64,000 bases of DNA, taken from the NCBI RefSeq assembly GCF_029017505.1, contig NZ_JAQGEI010000014.1, forward strand, positions 55,479 through 119,478, read 5' to 3'. The position numbers were made by a program, and so were the translations under genes. Shown in pieces: positions 57,263 to 64,000 of the stretch. The notes beneath the pieces were generated by a model, which ran no database searches, was not told where the DNA came from, and worked only from the letters and a program-made list of their open reading frames with translations. The first letter of the stretch is position 1. Every line of letters starts with the position of its first letter. This DNA comes from Sedimenticola hydrogenitrophicus. Lineage in GTDB: Bacteria; Pseudomonadota; Gammaproteobacteria; Chromatiales; Chromatiaceae.

Positions 57263-59092
57263 CTATTTATCTTCATGAAAGGCGGCATAGATCTGCTCAG
57301 CCAATTTGCGACTGATCCCCTCTACCCGTTCCAGATCGACAATGCCCGCACGGGCGATGCCCTGCAATCCGCCAAACTGCCGCAGCAGACGTTGCCGCCG
57401 TTTTGCTCCGATCCCTGGAATCTGTTCCAGCACTGATGTTTTCCTACTCTTCTCCCGCCGCTGACGATGGCCGGTAATGGCGAACCGGTGCGCCTCATCC
57501 CGAATCTGCTGGATCAGGTGCAAGGCGGGCGAATCTGCTGGCAGTATAATGGGGCTATCTGCACCGAACAAGAACAGTTGCTCCATGCCCGGGCGCCGAT
57601 CCGGCCCTTTCGCGACCCCCACCAACTGCACGCCCACCACCGCCAGCTCCTCTAGCACATTGGCCGCCGCCTGCAGTTGCCCCTTGCCACCATCGATGAA
57701 CAGGATGTCGGGCAGCACGCCCTCCCCGGTCTGGATGCGGGTATAGCGCCGGGTCAGTGCCTGGGCCATCGCCGCGTAGTCGTCCCCGCCCTGGATACCC
57801 TCGATGTTGAAGCGCCGGTAATCCGCCTTGAGCGGCCCCGCGGCATCGAACACCACGCAGGAGGCGACGGTCAGTTCACCACCGGTATGGCTGATATCGA
57901 AGCACTCCATCCGGTTGGGCAGCTCATCCAGGGAGAGACTCTGCTGCAACGCCTCGACTCGCCGCTGCATCCCCGCCCGGCTGGCCAGCCTCGCATCCAG
58001 TGCGAGCTGGGCATTGTGCAGCGCCATGCGCAGCCCCTGTGCCCGGCTGCCCCGCACCTCCCGGCGCAGCTTCACCTGGTGGCCGCTCTCCTGGGTCAGG
58101 ACCTGTTCCAGCAGCGGCTTGTCATCGGGCGCGTGACTGAGCAGGATCTCCTGGGGAATCTGCTTGCCGATATAATATTGGGCGATAAAGGCGGCGAGGA
58201 TCGCCCCCTCTTGCTCGACGCCGGCGGTGTTGGGGAAGAAACTCTTATTCCCGAGGTTGCGGCCGTTGCGAATGACAAACAGCTGGATACAGGCGGCACC
58301 GCCCTTGGCGCAGCAGGCGATGATGTCCATATCGCCCCGCTCACCGGTGATGTACTGCCGCTCCTGCACCCGGCTCAGGGCGGCGATCTGGTCGCGCAGG
58401 CGGGCCGCCTGTTCAAATTCCAGCGCCGCCGCGGCCTTCTCCATCCGCTTCACCAGGCCATCGATCACCTGGTTGGCCTTGCCCTCGAGAAACAGCACCG
58501 CATCCTTTACATCCTCAGCATAATCGGCTTGCGAGATCAGTCCGACACAGGGAGCGCTGCAGCGCTTGATCTGATACTGCAGGCAGGGCCTGGAGCGATT
58601 ATTGTAAAACGTGTCGTCACACTGCCGGACGGGAAACAGCTTTTGCAACAACTGCAGGGTTTCACGCATCGAACCGGCATTCGGATAGGGTCCGAAAAAG
58701 CGCCCTTTCGCCTGACGTCTCCCGCGATGGTATGCCAGTCGTGGGAAGGGGTCAGCCGACAGGTAGATATAGGGGTAACCCTTATCATCCCGCAGCAGGA
58801 TGTTGTATTTGGGCTTGAGGCTCTTGATCAGGTTATTTTCCAGGATCAGCGCCTCGGCCTCCGTGTGGGTAACGGTCACCTCAATGGCGTGGATCCTGGA
58901 TACCATCAACTGAATGCGCCGGTTCTGCGCCCGGGAGAAATAGCTGCTGACCCGCCGTTTTAGGTCCTTGGCCTTGCCCACGTAGAGCACCGCCCCTTCG
59001 TTATCGAGCATGCGATAGACGCCGGGCAGTCTGGTCAGATTGTTGAGAAAACTCTTGTGATCGAAAGCTGGTATGGAATGTTCTGCCGCCAT
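57263..59092 (-). CDS. uvrC: Excinuclease ABC subunit C
   Basis: A 609-residue nucleotide-excision repair nuclease. An N-terminal GIY-YIG domain (LPGVYRMLDNEGAVLYVGKA, KDLKRRVSSYF) makes the 3' cut. A UVR motif near residue 200 (LVKRMEKAAAALEFEQAARL) binds UvrB. The RNase H-like domain (MECFDISHTGGELTVASCVV) makes the 5' cut, and a C-terminal helix-hairpin-helix pair follows (EQIPGIGAKRRQRLLRQFGG). The start at 59092 gives the standard length. Confidence 0.97.
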   Translation of the reverse strand: MAAEHSIPAFDHKSFLNNLTRLPGVYRMLDNEGAVLYVGKAKDLKRRVSSYFSRAQNRRIQLMVSRIHAIEVTVTHTEAEALILENNLIKSLKPKYNILLRDDKGYPYIYLSADPFPRLAYHRGRRQAKGRFFGPYPNAGSMRETLQLLQKLFPVRQCDDTFYNNRSRPCLQYQIKRCSAPCVGLISQADYAEDVKDAVLFLEGKANQVIDGLVKRMEKAAAALEFEQAARLRDQIAALSRVQERQYITGERGDMDIIACCAKGGAACIQLFVIRNGRNLGNKSFFPNTAGVEQEGAILAAFIAQYYIGKQIPQEILLSHAPDDKPLLEQVLTQESGHQVKLRREVRGSRAQGLRMALHNAQLALDARLASRAGMQRRVEALQQSLSLDELPNRMECFDISHTGGELTVASCVVFDAAGPLKADYRRFNIEGIQGGDDYAAMAQALTRRYTRIQTGEGVLPDILFIDGGKGQLQAAANVLEELAVVGVQLVGVAKGPDRRPGMEQLFLFGADSPIILPADSPALHLIQQIRDEAHRFAITGHRQRREKSRKTSVLEQIPGIGAKRRQRLLRQFGGLQGIARAGIVDLERVEGISRKLAEQIYAAFHEDK

Positions 59093-59099
59093 AGGGCGA

Positions 59100-59729
59100 T
59101 TATATAGCGTCCAGCACCGCTCTGGCATGGGCAAATACGCTATGGAACATCTCGGCCGTCAGCCGTCGTGTCTGGGTGTTATAGCGGCTGCAGTGATAGG
59201 AGTCGATCAATTGCAGACCGTTCGGCAGCGGGTGGTGCGCGGCGTGGGCAAACTTGTAGCCACCCTGCTTCAGCCCCGAGGCCTTGAGTACCGCGTTATG
59301 GGCAACCAGCCCCAACGCCACGATAACCCCCGACGGCGGCAGCGTTTTCAGCTCCTCTGCCAGATAGCGATTACAGGTATTGATCTCACTGCCAACCGGC
59401 TTGTTCTGGGGCGGCAGGCACTTTACCGCATTGGTAATCCTGCAATCGCTGAGTCGCAGGCCGTCCTTAACCGACAGCGACTCGGGTTTACTGCCAAAAC
59501 CGAATCGATGCAAGGTTTCATATAACAGGATGCCGGCATAGTCCCCGGTAAAGGGACGCCCGGAAGCGTTGGCGCCGTGCATACCCGGTGCCAGTCCGAC
59601 CACCAGCAGTCGTGCCGCCGCATCGCCGAAGGGCGGGACCGGCCGGGCATGGTAGTCCGGATGGTCCGCTTTCACCTGGTCCAGAAACTCCGCCAGGCGC
59701 GGACATTGACGGCATGCAGGATCGAACAT
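59100..59729 (-). CDS. Family 5 uracil-DNA glycosylase (UDGb type)
   Basis: A 209-residue DNA repair glycosylase. Motif A reads VVGLAPGMHGANASGRPFTG, typical of Fe-S UDG family 5, and motif B is HHPLPNG-like (AHHPLPNGLQLIDSYHCSRY). N-terminal cysteines (CRQCPRL) and CLPPQNKPVGSEINTC supply the [4Fe-4S] ligands. It removes uracil and perhaps other deaminated bases. It sits between uvrY and uvrC, seven bases from the latter, an insertion relative to E. coli that groups two repair genes. Confidence 0.92.
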   Translation of the reverse strand: MFDPACRQCPRLAEFLDQVKADHPDYHARPVPPFGDAAARLLVVGLAPGMHGANASGRPFTGDYAGILLYETLHRFGFGSKPESLSVKDGLRLSDCRITNAVKCLPPQNKPVGSEINTCNRYLAEELKTLPPSGVIVALGLVAHNAVLKASGLKQGGYKFAHAAHHPLPNGLQLIDSYHCSRYNTQTRRLTAEMFHSVFAHARAVLDAI

Positions 59730-59731
59730 GG

Positions 59732-60376
59732 CTAACTGCCTGTTGAAATCAGGCCGTGGCGGATCGCCAGCAGCGTCAGTTCCACGTCGGTCTCGACATC
59801 CAGCTTTTCAAACAACCGGTGACGGTAAGTGCTGACGGTCTTGGGACTGAGGCAGAGGGAATCCGATATGAACTGGGTTTTCTGTCCCTGGGTGATCATC
59901 AGCAGGACCTGCATCTCCCGTTGCGAGAGCCGGTCGAAGGGGGAATCGGGATTACTGCCGGTCAACATGGCCAGGGTCAGTTTCTGGGAGACTTCATTCG
60001 AGATGAAGGGTCGCGCGGATGCGACCATCTTGATGGCCCGGAACAGCTCCTCGGCCGGACAGCCTTTGGTGAGGTATCCAAGCGCTCCGGCCTCGTGCAA
60101 CTGTTCCGGAAACGGCGCATCGGAAAGCACCGTCACCGCGATCACCTGGGTGGCGGGATTCTGGCGGCGAATACGCCGGGTGGCCTCGATACCGCCGATT
60201 CCCGGCATATTGACATCCATCAGTACCAGGTCGGGCTTTAACTGCTTGGCCTTGATAACGGCGTCCTCACCACTCTCCGCCTCGCCCACCACCTCAATGC
60301 CGGGGGAGTCCTGGAGGATATGACGAAACCCCGTTCGCACGAGCTCATGATCATCAACAAGCAGTACCTTGATCAC
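59732..60376 (-). CDS. uvrY: GacA/UvrY-type response regulator
   Basis: A 214-residue two-component regulator. The receiver has [14 protein letters not shown], the phosphorylated Asp in [13 protein letters not shown] (residue 54) and the Lys in YLTKGCP. The output is a LuxR helix-turn-helix ([39 protein letters not shown]). In gammaproteobacteria GacA/UvrY is paired with GacS/BarA and activates csrB-type small RNAs. Linkage to uvrC is conserved. Confidence 0.96.
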   Translation of the reverse strand: MIKVLLVDDHELVRTGFRHILQDSPGIEVVGEAESGEDAVIKAKQLKPDLVLMDVNMPGIGGIEATRRIRRQNPATQVIAVTVLSDAPFPEQLHEAGALGYLTKGCPAEELFRAIKMVASARPFISNEVSQKLTLAMLTGSNPDSPFDRLSQREMQVLLMITQGQKTQFISDSLCLSPKTVSTYRHRLFEKLDVETDVELTLLAIRHGLISTGS

Positions 60377-60599
60377 TCAACCACCCCAACTAGCCCAGAC
60401 ATCCACCAAACCGCACCGCACAGGTAGGAAATTAATAACTATTTATTCAAGCGGAGAAGCTAACTGTAACACAGCCGGCTGTCAAGACTGAGTTCATTGC
60501 ATCGTCGAGCCCGATGAACCCTGTATCTGTGACACTCCTCAATATCTATGTAAATAGCTTGCTGAACTGCGACCCCACCCCCCCTCTGGCCCAGCCACC
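60377..60599. other. Intergenic region upstream of uvrY
   Basis: About 220 bases. AT-rich near 60430-60450 with TTAATAACTATTTATT, and a small inverted repeat ACAGCCGGCTGT (60471-60482). It probably holds the uvrY promoter and the end of the DHH gene transcript. No gene was found. Confidence 0.45.
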
Positions 60600-61559
60600 C
60601 TACGCATACCGGGCCTGAAAAGCAGCGACAAAATCTGCATACCGATCAAGTGGGAGATGATTGATTCCGGCCGCGCCACGCCGGCCCCCGCCGGACGGAA
60701 ACTGGCTGCAGAGTTCGTCCGCCCCCGTCTTATTCTCCAGCGGGGCACGTACACTGACCTGATATCCGCCCAGACTATTGGCGGTGACCACCGCGTGCGC
60801 CCGCTGCGGATGGAAGTTGGCCAGTGCGTTGCCGAATACCCCACTGACCCGGCGCGCCCAGGCCTCATCAGGCAGTATGTAGACGGCCACCGCATCCGTC
60901 GCATAGTCTGGTCTGACCGCATCGGCCCGGGCAATATCATCGCGATAACCCGCGCGCAGTTGTTGGTAACACGAGCCGGCATAGGATATAAAATCCTCTG
61001 GATTCGGGTAAGCCAGCAGCGCCCTGAACAGTGCATCCGGGGCCACATGCAGATCGTCCACGACCGCACCATAGCCGTTGTAGTTGATGCAGATACCCAA
61101 CATCTTCAGGCGTTCCAGCGAGTCCGGCGCCAGACCGGCCCGTCGACCGAGGGTCTGCGCGGCGGTCAGCAGATTGTCACCAAAGGCCGCCGTCACCGCC
61201 CAGGGGGTAAAGCGGCCATCCAGATAGCGGTCGATCAAGATGCTGGTACAGACATCCGGACCGGTATCGATAATGGTATGCAAACCGGGATGATCGGGGA
61301 TTTCCCCCGGCATGTGATGGTCCACGTAGAAAAGTTCCGCCCCACTCTCAAGCAGGCGGAGCACATCGTCCCTGTTCTGGGCCAGCGAGACATCCAGGAC
61401 ATTCACCCGGTCGCCGGCGCCTGCGTTCACCCGGCGCAACAGATTGATATCACGCTTGACCCCGGTGACCAGGGTCGTCTCAAGCGGATCCGCCAATCGC
61501 AGTTGCAACAGTGCGCAGATACCGTCAGCGTCCCCGTTAAAGACGTCGATTGTGGTCAT
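60600..61559 (-). CDS. DHH-family phosphoesterase
   Basis: A 319-residue protein with the DHH motifs: VFNGDADGICALLQLRLADP (first aspartates), NVLDVSLAQN, FYVDHHMPGEIPDH (the DHH box) and a C-terminal DHHA1-like GGGRRGAAGINHLP. DHH phosphoesterases hydrolyse short RNAs, pAp or cyclic dinucleotides using Mn2+. The subfamily is not clearly RecJ or NrnA, so the substrate is uncertain. It stands alone and ends the host block before the tRNA-Ser fragments. Confidence 0.88.
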   Translation of the reverse strand: MTTIDVFNGDADGICALLQLRLADPLETTLVTGVKRDINLLRRVNAGAGDRVNVLDVSLAQNRDDVLRLLESGAELFYVDHHMPGEIPDHPGLHTIIDTGPDVCTSILIDRYLDGRFTPWAVTAAFGDNLLTAAQTLGRRAGLAPDSLERLKMLGICINYNGYGAVVDDLHVAPDALFRALLAYPNPEDFISYAGSCYQQLRAGYRDDIARADAVRPDYATDAVAVYILPDEAWARRVSGVFGNALANFHPQRAHAVVTANSLGGYQVSVRAPLENKTGADELCSQFPSGGGRRGAAGINHLPLDRYADFVAAFQARYA

Positions 61560-61577
61560 GAGCGCCGCCCCGGCTGC

Positions 61578-61640
61578 TTTTCAAGTCCGCGAATAATGCC
61601 AATGAATATCATAACTTAACCATCTATAACGTTGATGTTG
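61578..61640. repeat. 63-bp imperfect direct repeat, copy A (tRNA-Ser-related att)
   Basis: Starts with TTTTCAAGTCCGC, identical to the anticodon-arm end of the tRNA-Ser fragment at 61993, and continues with an AT-rich arm containing TATCATAACTTAAC. It aligns without gaps to 61993-62055. Likely an attachment-site scar. Confidence 0.75.
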
Positions 61641-61941
61641 CGTATGGACTCACGTCCGTTAAGCGTTCGTATTTGACACGGCTATATTGTACACATTGAA
61701 TACGCACATGATTGATTAAGGGCTCGATATGAAGTGCCGGTATTCAGGCGTAGCCGCCTGGCAGTGGCTCGTTGCGTCCGAGGAGAAGGGCCGGGCGGAG
61801 AGGAATTTTCCAACAAGGGAAATCGGGCATATGGCAGGCGTGAATCGACCCTCCCTGGTCGCACTGGGTCCCAATGTGGTCCCAAAACAGTTCCGTTTCT
61901 TATTACGCTTTCTTAACTACTTGTAAATTAAGAAAATATTT
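61641..61941. other. Region between tRNA-Ser-related repeats
   Basis: About 300 bases with no supportable gene. It carries a repeated GGTCCCAA (61867 and 61878 area) and an AT-rich tail before the tRNA fragment. It may be the remains of a deleted element whose two att copies survive. Confidence 0.45.
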
Positions 61942-62005
61942 TGGCGGAGAGACAGGGAATCGAACCCTGGGAGGGCTACAAACCCTCGCTGGTTTTCAAG
62001 TCCGC
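61942..62005 (-). pseudogene. 3' half of tRNA-Ser(UGA)
   Basis: Read on the minus strand this gives the anticodon arm GCGGACTTGAAAACC (anticodon UGA), a long variable arm, the T-arm GGGTTCGATTCCC, the acceptor 3' strand TCTCTCC and an encoded CCA. The D-arm and 5' acceptor strand are absent; sequence diverges right after the anticodon stem. It is the kind of scar left when an element inserts at the anticodon loop. Confidence 0.85.
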
Positions 62006-62055
62006 TAAAAATATCAACAGTTATCATAACTTAACAACATATAACATTGATATTG
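61993..62055. repeat. 63-bp imperfect direct repeat, copy B
   Basis: Partner of 61578-61640, starting inside the tRNA-Ser anticodon loop. Most of the AT-rich arm is shared (TATCATAACTTAAC, TATAAC, TTGAT). It marks the junction to the ParDE/KfrA segment. Confidence 0.75.
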
Positions 62056-62187
62056 TTAGATAATGTAACGTGCCGTTAAAACATGGAATAACACGCTTTT
62101 ACGGTCTGAGTGTCGCAAAATTGTCGCAAACTTAAACCAAATCTTAGCTCAGTAGATTCTGTATACCCCTGCGCGCAGTGGTACACC

Positions 62188-62481
62188 TTACTCAGTCGGT
62201 GCGAGCGATGGTGGCCACGACCTGGCGGCATGCAGAACGCGTAGGACGCGTACCAGATCACCGACAGTGTCATAGATCAGGATGTAATTCCGGTGTACTA
62301 CAAGCTCGCACGTGCCGGCGACACGGCCAGGCCGACCCAAGCCAGGTTGATCGACCAAGCGTGAAGCCCTCTCCGAAAACAGCTCATCTAGGGCCAGTGC
62401 GGCGACCGGGTTGTCTAACGCAATGTATTCACGAATTCCCTTACGGTCAATGTTGGCTGGTCGCGTCCACACCAATCTCAC
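62188..62481 (-). CDS. RelE/ParE-family toxin
   Basis: A 97-residue ParE-like protein: MRLVWTRPANIDRKGIREYI, ALDNPVAALALDELFSERAS, LVDQPGLGRPGRVAGTCELV, HRNYILIYDTVGDLVRVLRV. ParE toxins poison DNA gyrase. It overlaps the antitoxin stop by four bases (ATGA), with the antitoxin first. Confidence 0.92.
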   Translation of the reverse strand: MRLVWTRPANIDRKGIREYIALDNPVAALALDELFSERASRLVDQPGLGRPGRVAGTCELVVHRNYILIYDTVGDLVRVLRVLHAARSWPPSLAPTE

Positions 62482-62768
62482 GATGCGGAGCCAGTCATCT
62501 TCCGCCGGGTTTCAGCCCGCCAGGCGGCGGCTTCGGCTTCAACTTCCTCCGCCGTAATCAGATCGCCGGCATTAGCCGAATCCAGGCCGATTTGCACTTG
62601 GCGCCGAAACCAGTCGTCATGCGCGGCCGCCTCCTGCTGCTGCCGCACGTAGTCACGCATGAAGTCGCGCAAGAGCTGTGCGCTGGTGCGGTCACGGGCC
62701 TTGGCGGCCGTGGTGAACTCGCTTTTTAGGGCCTCATCGACCCGAAAAGTAAAGGTGGCCTCGCTCAT
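62478..62768 (-). CDS. Ribbon-helix-helix antitoxin (ParD/RelB-like)
   Basis: A 96-residue protein: an N-terminal RHH (MSEATFTFRVDEALKSEFTT, AAKARDRTSAQLLRDFMRDY) and a C-terminal toxin-binding helix (GLDSANAGDLITAEEVEAEA). It binds its operator as a dimer and neutralises the ParE-like toxin. The ATG at 62768 is chosen because the RHH begins there; upstream in-frame codons have no support. Confidence 0.9.
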   Translation of the reverse strand: MSEATFTFRVDEALKSEFTTAAKARDRTSAQLLRDFMRDYVRQQQEAAAHDDWFRRQVQIGLDSANAGDLITAEEVEAEAAAWRAETRRKMTGSAS

Positions 62769-62966
62769 ATTGTTGCGCTCACGTGTTACAAGATAAGTAC
62801 AGCGTAGCATAAAATCGACTCTTAGATAAATCGCGGGTGGACGAAGCGTCGGCCACCCACTCAACCTGGCGCGTGTGCGCGCACTGCCTGGTAGTTCCGT
62901 GGTACATCAAGCACGCCAAAAGCGCTTAGCAGGAAGTAAAGAATTGTCACAAGGAATTACAATGAT

Positions 62967-63851
62967 TTACGCGCTTTTCGCAAGCGCTTTCTCCATCCCC
63001 TCCACACGACCCCGCAATGCCGCCGCCTCCTCCCGCGCAGCCGACTCTCCCCGCCGCGTAGTATCAAGCTCAGCCTCTAGCCGTGTCAGCTTCTCCGCAC
63101 TGTGATTGATCTCCTTCGCCGCCTGCTTACGCTGTTCCTGGTGCGCCTCGCGCTCGGCGTCTGCCTTGGCTTGTACCTTCGCCAGTTCGGCACGCACCTG
63201 GTCAAGCTGCGCGGTAATTGCCTGGGTGGCCTGCTGCTGCTCTATCAAGCCAGCCCGCACCTGGTCGGCGTCCTGATGCGCCCTGTCCAGTTCGGCGCGG
63301 AGATCGGCGGCCCGGCGCTCGATCTCGCCGGCCTTGGCCTCTGCCCGCTCTGCCCTGGTGACAGCCTGGGCCAGTTCGGCCCGCACATCGGCCAGCTCAT
63401 CACTGGCCTGCTTGTACTGTGCTTGATGCGCCTGCTCAGTGGTCTCGGCCGCGGCCTTCACCTGGTCCAGCTCGGTTGCCTGAGTTTCGTAGGCGTCAGC
63501 GAGTTCCTGGCGCATGGTGTCCAGCTCGGACCGTTCGGTTTCCCATGCCGCCTGAGCGGCTCTCAGTGACTCCTTCGCCAGCTCCTGGGCCTGGCGCCAC
63601 AATGCAGCCAGAGCGACGGTGTTTGCCTGGGCAACAGCCTCCGGTACCTGGATGGCTACAGGGGCGGCCTGGGCGGTCTGCGCCCGGCGCCACTCCTTCA
63701 TGATGGCGGAGGCGTCGTTCATATTTACCTTGGCAGCACGGCGCACCTGATCGACGGTTGGGAAGGCATCACGGTCGCTCTGCTCGTACAGCTCAACCGC
63801 GGCGGTGATGATGCGGTCGCGCACTTCTGCGGGGATGTTGGATTGGTTCAT
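62967..63851 (-). CDS. KfrA-type DNA-binding coiled-coil protein
   Basis: A 294-residue protein. Residues 1-70 form a KfrA N-terminal DNA-binding domain (IPAEVRDRIITAAVELYEQS, FPTVDQVRRAAKVNMNDASA). Residues 95-290 are one long Ala/Glu/Gln-rich coiled coil (AELAQAVTRAERAEAKAGEI). KfrA of IncP plasmids autorepresses its gene and contributes to partition or plasmid structure. GGAG lies nine bases before the ATG, and a long palindrome lies upstream as a likely operator. Confidence 0.88.
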   Translation of the reverse strand: MNQSNIPAEVRDRIITAAVELYEQSDRDAFPTVDQVRRAAKVNMNDASAIMKEWRRAQTAQAAPVAIQVPEAVAQANTVALAALWRQAQELAKESLRAAQAAWETERSELDTMRQELADAYETQATELDQVKAAAETTEQAHQAQYKQASDELADVRAELAQAVTRAERAEAKAGEIERRAADLRAELDRAHQDADQVRAGLIEQQQATQAITAQLDQVRAELAKVQAKADAEREAHQEQRKQAAKEINHSAEKLTRLEAELDTTRRGESAAREEAAALRGRVEGMEKALAKSA

Positions 63852-63876
63852 GATGACGGCTCCGAGCACAATAATA

Positions 63877-63911
63877 AGATAAGAATAATAATATTATTAT
63901 TATTCTTATCT
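63877..63911. promoter_or_regulatory. Long AT-rich palindrome upstream of the KfrA-type gene
   Basis: AGATAAGAATAATAAT pairs with its complement ATTATTATTCTTATCT around a three-base centre. It lies 26 bases before the KfrA start, matching the operator position for KfrA autoregulation. Confidence 0.8.
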
Positions 63912-64000
63912 AGCAAAGCTTATTTCCCCCATCACCCTCTGCTTGTAAGAAGCAAGGTGACAAGAAATTTCAATGGCTTACGTGCTGGCTGACTGGCAGC

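Larger units (their letters stand above)
61993..64000. mobile_element. Probable left end of an element at tRNA-Ser, with plasmid-type genes
   Basis: The segment after the tRNA-Ser half carries a ParDE-type TA pair and a KfrA-type protein, both plasmid-maintenance genes, and runs off the window. No integrase is visible. The extent and type of the element are therefore unknown. Confidence 0.5.

Noticed and set aside
61729..61926. 65-codon frames next to the tRNA-Ser fragment
   Set aside because: No family resemblance, no ribosome site, and both strands are open there by chance composition.
62870..62976. Integron attC-like site
   Set aside because: Some GC-rich inverted sequence is present, but no conserved core sites or integrase were found.
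1..64000. CRISPR array
   Set aside because: No regularly spaced repeat-spacer pattern seen; the repeats found are att scars, operators or duplicated cassettes.

Overview
The window is about 64 kb of a high-GC gammaproteobacterial chromosome carrying several integrated elements. The best marker of the host is the minus-strand block uvrY / (uracil-DNA glycosylase) / uvrC / pgsA / tRNA-Gly / tRNA-Cys / tRNA-Leu(UAA) at 56.3-60.4 kb. This is the gene order of the E. coli uvrY-uvrC-pgsA-glyW-cysT-leuZ locus, with a family 5 UDG added. The species cannot be named from sequence alone.

Layout: (1) 0-2.07 kb holds a divergent pair for glyoxylate and tartronate-semialdehyde metabolism. (2) 2.08-18.06 kb is a decaying island with almost every gene on the minus strand. 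It keeps intact pgm, glgX, a histidine phosphatase, a P1B-type metal ATPase, a glycoamylase-domain protein, cfa, a FAD oxidoreductase and YHS/DUF5676 proteins. These are interspersed with cut-down relics of transketolase, phosphoketolase, acetate kinase, glycogen phosphorylase, a proton P-type ATPase, a Rieske protein and CopB. (3) 18.04-56.28 kb is an apparently complete P2-like prophage of about 38.2 kb inserted in the 3' end of tRNA-Leu. (4) 56.26-61.56 kb is host backbone. (5) From about 61.58 kb to the end there is a half tRNA-Ser gene, a 63-bp repeat pair, a ParDE-type toxin-antitoxin pair and a KfrA-type protein, which suggests the edge of a further element.

The prophage has the P2 late-gene order: cos, portal Q, terminase P, scaffold O, capsid N, terminase M, L, X, lysis genes, R, S, V, PAAR, W, J, I, H, fibre assembly, FI, FII, E/E', T, U, D, with an Ogr-type activator. 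A 24-bp palindrome lies upstream of the O/P and V operons where an Ogr-like activator should bind. Its early region is not P2-like. It has a CI-type repressor, a beta-sliding-clamp homologue, a Toprim primase/helicase and a possible Nmad5 protein, and no recognisable gpA initiator. Immunity looks composite: an Arc/Mnt-like pair with three operators beside a BRO-type antirepressor, plus two near-identical 1.17-kb copies of a C4-antisense-RNA/antirepressor cassette, one near each end of the prophage, and an AntA-type antirepressor. Two toxin-antitoxin modules lie inside the prophage, and both appear to start from leaderless promoters.

The tRNA-Leu 3' end recurs at 2.08 kb, 18.04 kb and 56.26 kb, so the metabolic island and the prophage sit in tandem at one attachment site. 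No CRISPR array or rRNA was seen.
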